DNA of 26,730 nucleotides. Source: Fonsecaea monophora. Taxonomy: Eukaryota; Ascomycota; Eurotiomycetes; Chaetothyriales; Herpotrichiellaceae. Positions 8,885-16,231 of this stretch are shown here, one piece after another; the stretch's first letter is position 1; each line of letters begins with the position of its first letter. Location of the stretch: the NCBI RefSeq assembly GCF_001642475.1, contig NW_019174127.1, positions 1-26,730 of the forward strand, written 5' to 3'. Position numbers and translations under genes: made by a program. The notes under the pieces were generated by a model, which made no database searches, was not told where the DNA came from, and was given only the letters and a program-made list of their open reading frames with translations.

Positions 8885-10596
8885 ACGTCGATGCATCGAG
8901 CTTGAGCACTCTCCCACACCGCCAGAGGGTGACGCGCCATGTCCACGGCTATCGTCGCTGGAAAAAGGGACAAGATGCCCGTCGGCTTCTCGAATCGTCC
9001 CGCTTCCATGAAGCCGTCGATCCTCAGTTGAAACCTCTGAAGGTGGTCCCCAGCCGCGCCAGCCGTAAGGAGAGAGTCCCTCCTAGACCAGCCCAAGCAT
9101 CTCCTTCCTCGGCAAGATCATCTATCCGCAGCCTCCCGCCCCTGCTCGACGTCGTCCTGCTGAACAGCAACGGCAACAGCAACTTCGGCCCTTCGTCTGC
9201 CTTCCAGGAGGAGCTTACGGCCCTGACCAGCTCGCTTCTCGACTTTGAGAGGAGCTGTGTCATTCCGGCTGTCAGAGAAGTCGAGCTGCGCATGGCAGCG
9301 AAAGAGCATGTTCCCCACCAAAGTCCTTTCACCGAGACGTGGATCGCCGAAAGCAAAGCCTATCTGTACGACAGCATTGCGAACCACAGCTATCTGTCTC
9401 GAATCGCGGCCACGAGGTACATGGTCACGGCCAACAGCGCGCACCTCGATGAAGCACACAGACTGCGGTATCGGGGAGTGGCCTCTCTCAAAGAATACAT
9501 GACCACGACTCCTCACATCAGTATTCCTCGACTCTACCGTGCGCTTCTGATGCTTCTTTTCGCCGATAGCTCTTTGGGGGACACACAGGCCTTTTATCAA
9601 CACGTTACCGTCCTCAAGGACATCTTGGCCACGCACCAGGATGAAGTCTTTGCAGATCCCTCCTTCAATCTCCGCCACTACATCGGTATAATATACCTCG
9701 AGGTTCAGTCTGCCGTCATGAACTTCTCAACAGCGTCTGTTGACCTCTGTCCTGACGGGTGGGTCGAAAAACAGCTCTTGCCTCTGTGGGAGGATGTATC
9801 GCCGTACTTGTCGACATCGAGGTCAGATGCAGACCGAAACTTGGATTCCTGTCTGCAAGGTGACATCCGTGCTTTGTTCCTTGACGCCCAAGAAATGATG
9901 GATATGATTGCGAAGATTCGTAGCCAGAACTCTCCTAGTTGTCAGGCGTGGGTTTACGCCGTCTCGAAAACGATAATGACGGTCGGGAGGCTGATGAACT
10001 CTTACGCACACCTCGATGTTGCTGGGACACTTTGCCAGGAGATGCGCACGCTGATGAATTCTGCCACGCTGCAGAAACTTGAAGTTGCCGCTGCCACACT
10101 CTGCGCGATATACTGGCTTCGCGAGCTGTGCGGGATCGAGAATCTCCGGATGACGGAACATACGAGGCTGTTTGCGTGGAACCCCGTCATGTTGAACCGG
10201 CTCCGACAGATCCTGACGTTTTACGACGCCGCTGCCTATATGAACATGTCCGCGGAGCAGCCACAGATTAGCCCCAACCCTCGACGACGACTCTGGCTGT
10301 GGATTGTTTGGACTGGCGCCATGGCGGAACAGTCAATAGCCTCGTCGAGCACGAGCATGACTGCTTCTTCTTCTCCCTCTCACACGGTTAATAATGACGA
10401 GAAGGACGGCTGGTTTACCGGAAGATTTTACGACCTGGTGAGGGAAACAGGGATTGGCTGGGGCTCCGGCTCGCAGTTGCGGTCGCGGTGCCAAGCCATT
10501 CTGGACCGTTTCCTTCAGTTGCATTTCTATGGTATTGATAACATTATGCGGACAAGATCTGGATCTGGGAATGAGTGGATGGCTGAATGGGCATAG
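8830..10596 (+). CDS. Fungal transcription factor-like protein (DUF3468/Fungal_trans_2 type), no zinc cluster
   Basis: 588-residue intronless gene of a large, poorly characterised fungal family related to zinc-cluster regulators. The N terminus has the family's signature: FVNVD (17-21) followed by a basic stretch RQRVTRHVHGYRRWK (31-45). The rest is mostly helical, with a Leu-rich core (about 230-300) and an RRRLWLWIVWTGAM segment near 485 typical of the regulatory domain. No Cys6 cluster is present in the frame or just upstream, so DNA binding would need another route; many family members likewise lack it. There is no signal peptide; the acidic/Ser-rich loop near 505-525 is probably disordered. 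The start at 8830 opens directly on the family signature. Function is inferred only from family resemblance; it could be a cofactor or an orphan. Confidence 0.8.
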   Translation: MSSDPGPGPGFQGDFSFVNVDASSLSTLPHRQRVTRHVHGYRRWKKGQDARRLLESSRFHEAVDPQLKPLKVVPSRASRKERVPPRPAQASPSSARSSIRSLPPLLDVVLLNSNGNSNFGPSSAFQEELTALTSSLLDFERSCVIPAVREVELRMAAKEHVPHQSPFTETWIAESKAYLYDSIANHSYLSRIAATRYMVTANSAHLDEAHRLRYRGVASLKEYMTTTPHISIPRLYRALLMLLFADSSLGDTQAFYQHVTVLKDILATHQDEVFADPSFNLRHYIGIIYLEVQSAVMNFSTASVDLCPDGWVEKQLLPLWEDVSPYLSTSRSDADRNLDSCLQGDIRALFLDAQEMMDMIAKIRSQNSPSCQAWVYAVSKTIMTVGRLMNSYAHLDVAGTLCQEMRTLMNSATLQKLEVAAATLCAIYWLRELCGIENLRMTEHTRLFAWNPVMLNRLRQILTFYDAAAYMNMSAEQPQISPNPRRRLWLWIVWTGAMAEQSIASSSTSMTASSSPSHTVNNDEKDGWFTGRFYDLVRETGIGWGSGSQLRSRCQAILDRFLQLHFYGIDNIMRTRSGSGNEWMAEWA

Positions 10597-12409
10597 CGGG
10601 GAGGTCGCCATCAGTCCTACACGAGACGAATCATCTGGCCAGCCCGTTCTCAAGGCCGTAGAGGTCGCGGTACGGGTTGTAGAGCAGGTCCTCGGCGGGC
10701 GAAGTGGAAGTGTCTTTGTGCCGAGGAAGATGTGGGTTGGCACTTTAATGAGGGCTCTACCAGACTGGATGCTGGCTCCCAACAGGAATGGAATGCAGAA
10801 AGCCACGGCAACAGAGTAGAGGTGGTTGGGTTGGTTTGGACGGGGAGATATTTCCCTGGAAGGTCGCATATTGGCAAGAGAGCATTTCTACGGGAGGACA
10901 TAAAGCTCAAATTGACACGGCAAGGATGGGGCTGACACGTGCATATGAAGTCTTCATCTGTGTGAAGATCCATGGTCAATCTCAATTGGCCGGGGGGACA
11001 AAATATGGCGCTCCACTACACAACAGTAATCGAAGGACAACCAAGCTCACAACTCATCAAACAACAGGCTGCTTCCTCCTCCATAGCTTCGGTTCCACGC
11101 TGAGACCTCCCCAGCCCACATAACACATGGTCTAGCAGTCGAAGATGCGGAATACCCATTGCATCCATGAGTGTCTGCAGAAAGGCTCGGGTTCGGGTCG
11201 CATCGGCATATGGTCGTGAGGACTCAATATACAAGACATGCACCAGCCACTCAGGGGCATACTGCGTTACCTGTCTCATCACCCAAGTCACATTGATAGA
11301 CGTGATGACTGCCTGCAGGGCGTGACGTGTGGCTTGTGACAGAAACCCGGCCACCTGGCATGATGTGATCGATTTGTTGTGGCGTCGTTCCGACCCTGGC
11401 ACCTGGCTCGCGAGTTGCAGGTGTACGGAGCACCTGGTTGGTGCCTGGTGGGGTGTCACCTGTGTAAAGTTCGAACGCCAGGGCGGTTTTCTGGAAGCAT
11501 TAGGGCGTAGGACGGGATGAACCAGAGTGCGGTAAGTAGCAGGATCCCCAAACTTCTCTCGCCAAGGGTGGTTTGCAAAGTGGCTGCAGTGGTTGGTTGG
11601 CACGGGCCAGAAGGAGAGCGCAAACTGCATGCTCTGCAACAGGATTACAAGCCAAGTCTGTTGTCGCTGTGTCAATTTTTTTATGGTCTCAGAGAACAGA
11701 GAACAGCCTGCTGCTATTGTCACAAACCTTTGAACGTGACCTTGGCTTCCCTGCCCATTGGGGTACGACAATGCGGCCCGCGGCGGTGTCCTGGGGTTTT
11801 CGACAATATTTTTCGATCAATCGTCGTGACATCCTCAACAGTGGTGCTCTTCTCTTCGTCCTTGCTTCCTGACCTAGATTTGGGGAGGATGTTATCCTCA
11901 GGATAGTGACTCATTTTTATTTTTTTTAAAACTAGAGGTAGATCCCCTACTTGCCCAAAAGTTACAAAAGAAATGTCAGACCAGCCAGGAAAGATTCGAC
12001 TGTAATGCTTTGCGCTGTTCAGTTCACTGGACTAAGCGGCACCAGCAGGAACTTGTCGCCTTTGAATTTATATGCCTTCTGAATCCCTAGGGCGTAAATA
12101 GCTTGACTTTCAGGTCCGCGCGCGCCTGGCGTCTAGGGGAGCCCGCTGTGGCCGAGAACCACCTGGATTGTGTGCTACGACACTTTGTACCAGTTCTGGC
12201 CTCGCGCAATGTATTTTTTTTCTGGCTCCAAAATCCTGCGCAGATTCTGTACCGGCGTGACCAGTAATCCAAGGCAGAATGGGCTCATTTGCTCTACCGC
12301 CCATAACGACAGGATGGAAAAGGCGAATCAAACCGAAGAGGCTCGATTTGTCTGGGCGTTTTAAGATGCGCATGAGAATATATACGAATGGAGGTTGCTA
12401 TGAGGCACA
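10597..12409. other. 1.8 kb stretch without a convincing gene
   Basis: Lies between convergent genes, so much of it is 3' flank. A minus-strand frame is open for 251 codons (11771-11016), but it lacks an ATG near its beginning. A possible first exon with ATG at 11914 (about 60 codons) precedes a GTTTGT donor in frame with it, and a second frame (11433-11251) also looks partly coding. I could not join these into one model and recognise no domain. It may be a decayed or multi-exon orphan gene, or chance. An A/T-rich run lies at 11914-11932. Confidence 0.4.
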
Positions 12410-13428
12410 TCACAGCTTCGACTTATTTATCCCCGAAGCTCCAGGGCTGGTGTCGATCTGAGGCCACCATGGGTAGACATTGGGTGCATCTCGAAGGACG
12501 TCCGCTGTGAAATGGGGTGGCCGCTTCTCGAGAAAGCTCCGGACACCCTCATTGAAGTCTTTGCTGGTAGCCAATTCATGAGTGATCTTGGAATCCAACA
12601 AGTGCGCGCCCTCTGGACTATCGGGGCCTCTATACATCATTTCTCTCATCAATTTGGTGGAGACCAGTGATGTATTTTTGGCAACCTCGTCAGCCAGTTC
12701 TAGAGCTCTCGGAAGGACCTGCTCCGGTGTCGAGACCAGTTCAGACATGAGTGCGCCGAAATAAGGACTGTCCGCAGGGTAGACCAAGCCCGTGGTGGTC
12801 AAGTAAAGCGCCTTGGAGAATCCGATCAGTCGCGGGAGGTAATAAGACGAGCAAGCTTCCAGGACGAGGCCCCGCCGAGCAAAGACAAACCCGATTTTGG
12901 CCTTGGAGTACGCAATCCGAACGCATGCGGGCAAGCACATGGTTATGCCGACCCCTACGGCAGCGCCATGGATAGCTGCGATGGTAGGCTTCGAGCAGCG
13001 GTGAATAGCTAGTGATATCCGGCCCCCTCTAGAAGTTGGAATGTATACATGAGCATGCATTTCGAGTTTCAGGAGTGATGCTTCATGGCTTACCCGTCTC
13101 TGTGGTCCGCGTCACGAGCCTTCCCTTCCTCTGCGCCGCCCGAAAGGCCCCCTTCTAGGTCGGCTCCCGCACAGAAGCTCTTTCCTGCCCCAGCCAGAAC
13201 GACTACTTTGACCCGTTCGTCACGGTCCAAGAGCCCGAAGACTCTTTCCAACTCAATCGCCATAGTCGGCGTGTATGCATTGAGCCTTTTTGGCCGGTTC
13301 AAGGTGACAACAATGACTGGCGTCGCAGTCGATGATGATTCGGGATAATGCGACACCAGAACCTGAGTGAGAGGCAATTGTGCATACGATTCCGGAATGT
13401 CAAGTTGAGAGAGTCTGCTTGAAGCCAT
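12410..13428 (-). CDS. Peroxisomal enoyl-CoA hydratase/isomerase family protein, two exons
   Basis: Crotonase-fold enzyme acting on acyl-CoA in the peroxisome. Exons 13428-13094 and 13028-12410 give 317 residues; the intron is 65 nt, phase 2, with a GTAAGC donor and a TTCTAG acceptor. SFCAGAD (84-90) and HGAAVGVG (132-139) form the oxyanion hole. The C terminus is SKL, a canonical PTS1 peroxisomal import signal. The two catalytic Glu of classical hydratases are not visible at their usual places (GVGIT, GFVFA). A single Glu169 in LEACSS matches the position used by delta3,delta2-enoyl-CoA isomerases such as Eci1/ECI2. An isomerase role in unsaturated fatty-acid oxidation is therefore as likely as hydration; a role in side-chain supply for a secondary metabolite is also possible. 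The upstream region has three CCTCGG-type elements. Confidence 0.92.
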
Positions 13429-13626
13429 GATTCAACGTCGAACCCAAGATCAAGGCTCCGAGATCGATCTGGAGGTGGTAGCGCTCTTTTGTTGGCCGGC
13501 CCTGGAGAGATGGCACTGTGCAAATCCTGATCTAAAGGTCAAGCAATTGCGACTTTCAGGAGCCGGCTTACTATCTATAATTGTGCCGGGCCAGCTCATC
13601 AGGAAACAGGAACTAGGGTGGTTTTG

Positions 13627-13930
13627 CCGAGGCTTCTCGCTGTTAAATGACGCGGAATGCCTCTATCCTTAACGAACGGTCCAAGAATAGGGTATGTATG
13701 AGAACGAATCCCATTATAATTATTGACCTTTCTCGCTTTTTCTGTTTAGATAACTTGCAGGAAAGCTCAGAAGTCCACTCTGCTGGCCATCTTGCTGTCT
13801 CCTGGTTTTGGAAGAGTCAAGGCCGGGTTACACAGCACATACAATGAAAACACTGCCCAGATCCAAAGACACCTCGGGTAATCGTCTGTTTTGCACATAG
13901 GGAGTACTGCTGCGCCATTGGTGGCCTCGG
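13627..13930. promoter_or_regulatory. Three CCTCGG/CCGAGG elements upstream of the crotonase gene
   Basis: CCGAGG at 13627-13632 and CCTCGG at 13872-13877 and 13925-13930 lie about 200, 445 and 500 bp before the start at 13428. CCTCGG is the core bound by fungal fatty-acid regulators (FarA/FarB of Aspergillus, CTF1 of Fusarium) in promoters of peroxisomal beta-oxidation genes. The hexamer also occurs elsewhere in the window, so single copies mean little; the grouping before a peroxisomal enzyme is what supports it. Confidence 0.5.
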
Positions 13931-13938
13931 CATGAAAT

Positions 13939-13968
13939 CCCCTGCCGGAAAGGCGGGGGTCGATCCCC
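13939..13968. repeat. GC-rich hairpin with an alternative overlapping stem
   Basis: CCCCTGCC (13939-13946) pairs with GGCGGGGG (13952-13959) over 8 bp with one G-U, closing a 5-base loop. The same G-run can pair instead with CCCC at 13965-13968. The two foldings exclude each other. No role is known. Confidence 0.5.
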
Positions 13969-14205
13969 ACTCATACATAACCGTATGGAGGGTCTCAGCA
14001 GATGGCCCAGAGAGTCTTAGTACTTACCACCTCTGACACTTTGGGGCTATTAAAAAGGGTTTTTTAAAGTGATTTCGTACTAAGTCTTTTCTATCAAAAC
14101 GGACGAATGGTTAGCTGACCGACCGACTGAGCGACAGGTAGGTGGGCAGCCTCGTTGACCACAAACATACATACGCACACACACAAACTCAATGGAGCTG
14201 ACGTC

Positions 14206-14238
14206 TTTGTATTTCATTTGTATTTGTATTTGTATTTC
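14206..14238. repeat. TTTGTA-type short tandem repeat
   Basis: About five imperfect TTTGTA units in the 3' flank of mtd1. On the mtd1 sense strand it reads as an A-rich TACAAA repeat, which could lie in the 3' UTR. Confidence 0.7.
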
Positions 14239-14311
14239 TATCTGTGTTTCGTCCCAATCGAGAATTCGGGATCTGGCGCCAAGCGAGAAAAGGACCCTCT
14301 GTTGTTTTTCT

Positions 14312-14333
14312 TGCCTGCCTGCCTGTCTGCCTG
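14312..14333. repeat. TGCC tetranucleotide repeat
   Basis: Five to six TGCC units with one changed base (TGTC). It lies about 260 bp past the mtd1 stop codon. Confidence 0.7.
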
Positions 14334-14589
14334 CATTTGTCGACTCTGGGGATATGAGGTGTGCCTCGCACTATAGTATAGTACCGTCGATCCGCGGTAC
14401 TCCTTCCTCGCGCGAGTGAGTGAGAGAGGATGTATGTCGAGATGATATACACGAAATCGAACTCACAGATTTGATTTCCATGTCGAGTCGATTCAACTCG
14501 ATTTCAAGTTGGACTTGTCATGTCACATTGAGTAATCGGGTATCGGTAATGGAGGAATCGCGAGCCGCGCGAGAACCGGATAGAGAGAG

Positions 14590-15896
14590 CTACCTCGCAA
14601 CCCCGTTCTGGGCCGTTTCTCCTTTTCGCCCGTCTGCCACAGTATCATGGTTGTCGATAGCCTCGACTCTCAAACTGTCTCCAACCGCGGATGCCTGAGC
14701 GGCGGAATGTTGTTGTTCCTTCGTCACCTGGGCTTGCCGGTTCTGCACGATGCGGAGCAGGTTGCGCAGCAGCACGACGATGGTGACTTTGCCGATGGCG
14801 GGGACGTAGATGGACGCCTTTTCCTTGACTTCGGGAGGGAAGTTCTGCACGGAAATCAGTTTCATTGCCGATTGCAAGAAGACCGTGTGGGGGGGATGAA
14901 GACTCACCTTTTCGCTGGAAAAATTGATACACACGGCCCCCTCCTTCAACAGGTGGCACGGGAATTTGTACGCTTCGCCCGGAACGCCCGTGATGACGAC
15001 GTCGCACAGCGGAGCGCAATTCTCAATCGTCCACCCTTCTTTCTCCACCACCTCGTGTTTCCGCTTGCGGATCCCCTCGCCCCGCGTAAACTGCTGCACG
15101 CCCGTGACGTCGACCGAGTAGACGCAGGCACCGTCGTTGGCGAGCAGAGCGGCGAGCGGCCGCCCCACAACCTCGCTGCGGTTGACGACGCAGATGGTCC
15201 GGCCAAACAGCCTGTTGCCGTAGGGCAGGATGGTGTTGTAAATGTGCAGGTACTCGAGAATCTTGATCACCGCCAGCGGCGTGCACGGCAGGATGCTCTT
15301 GACCATCTGCGCCTCGTCCAGGAACCGGATGTTCTGGTACATGTTGAAGATGTACTGGTGGCTCAGGCCCTCGACGTCCTTGCCCAGGGACACGATGTTC
15401 TGGATGTACTGGTCTTGACCCCGGTTGTTGAAGATCGGGTAGTAGATGATGATGCCGTCGTAGGTCGGGTTGGCGTTGGCCGCGAGCACGACCTCTTCCA
15501 CCGAGTCCTTTGCCGCTTCTTGGAGCGTGTACGCGAAGCCACTTTTGCCAGTTACGATCACGTCAGGACGTATTTCAGAGGGCAGGACAATGGGAAAGGG
15601 GTCCAGATTTTCGCTTGTCGAGTCCTTCTCGCTCTCCCACCATGTGGCCCAGATGGAGCCGTCATAGTGGACAACGACGACGGAAGAGACACTTACTTTT
15701 CACGACACGTCTTCTCGGTCCAATCTGCATACACTCTCGCTGCTGGATCATTGTTTGCCAGAATCCCCAACAGATGTGGCTTGCGATCGAGTTCCTTTAG
15801 ACCAGCCTGGATTTCCGCCAAAAGTCCCTTCGCGATAGTCCCGGCGAGGATGACCTTGCAGCTCGGATGGGGCACTGGTCCTGAGCCTTGCGACAT
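14590..15896 (-). CDS. mtd1: NAD-dependent 5,10-methylenetetrahydrofolate dehydrogenase, three exons
   Basis: Oxidises 5,10-methylene-THF to methenyl-THF with NAD+ in the cytosol, feeding one-carbon units to purine synthesis. Exons 15896-15697, 15541-14908 and 14844-14590 give 362 residues. Introns are 155 nt (phase 2) and 63 nt (phase 0, in frame and stop-free). Mtd1 hallmarks are plain: GILANNDPAARVYADWTEKT near the N terminus, KDVEGLSHQY (121-130), KSILPCTPLA (148-157), the nucleotide-site loop NRSEVVGRP (187-195), ANDGACVYSVD and DVVITGVPGEAYKFP. The C terminus runs about 37 residues past the conserved LLRNLLRIVQNR end of the roughly 320-residue family, in a Gln/Ala-rich tail. Splice sites were fixed by frame and family match; the first acceptor (CAAAAG) is the less certain one. 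Confidence 0.95.
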
Positions 15897-16231
15897 GTTC
15901 GGACAGAAGATAGCCTTTGAGAACGAAGTGAGACGGACTTACATGGTGATTCTTCTCGGCTCGGGCGGAAAAGGAAAAAGATCAGGACAAAATAAAAAAT
16001 TTATTCTGATGGTCGAGAAGATTTGCGGCACGGCGCGGCGCATGTGGGGCTTGGCAGGGACGAGGCTGGCATCATCAGGCTGAACTTCAGCCTCGTCGAT
16101 GGGCTGGGATTGATTTCAGCGAAGAATAGGGGAAGATCTCAATTAGCTGGTGATCTCTGTGAAGAAAACATTTCCACAGTTGGTAAATACATATGTGCAT
16201 GTCTCGTCTCATCGCAGCACCTCCCACCCCG
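15897..16231. other. Short intergenic region, mtd1 promoter and prp2 3' end
   Basis: Holds the mtd1 promoter and leader, and the 3' flank of prp2 upstream on the same strand. It includes an A/T-rich stretch at about 15985-16010 and the ATG-TAA element. No gene was seen. Confidence 0.5.
15939..15944 (-). promoter_or_regulatory. Start-stop element (ATG-TAA) before mtd1
   Basis: On the mtd1 strand CACCATGTAAGT places an ATG directly before TAA in a strong initiation context, 42 nt before the mtd1 ATG. The same bases form a perfect GTAAGT donor, but no acceptor gives a usable in-frame start, so a start-split intron was not supported. If in the mRNA, it is a minimal uORF that could hold initiating ribosomes. 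Confidence 0.4.

Larger units (their letters stand above)
13429..14589. other. Intergenic region between mtd1 and the crotonase gene
   Basis: Holds the crotonase promoter side (13429 to about 14000) and the mtd1 3' flank. It contains the CCTCGG elements, a GC-rich hairpin (13939-13959), a TTTGTA-type run (14206-14238), a TGCC run (14312-14333) and a 7 bp inverted repeat (14380-14386 with 14395-14401). No gene-like ORF was seen on either strand. Confidence 0.5.

Noticed and set aside
13955..13968. GGGGTCGATCCCC resembling a tRNA T arm
   Set aside because: The loop is one base short, and no D arm, anticodon arm or acceptor stem surrounds it on either strand.
15894..15944. mtd1 start codon split by an intron (CACCAT, then GTAAGT)
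   Set aside because: The donor is perfect, but every AG downstream gives either a 28 nt intron or the wrong frame, so the ATG at 15896 was kept.
14647..16083. 478-codon plus-strand open frame opposite mtd1
   Set aside because: It is antisense to a clear Mtd1 coding sequence and reads as a Val/Asp-rich shadow of its codons.
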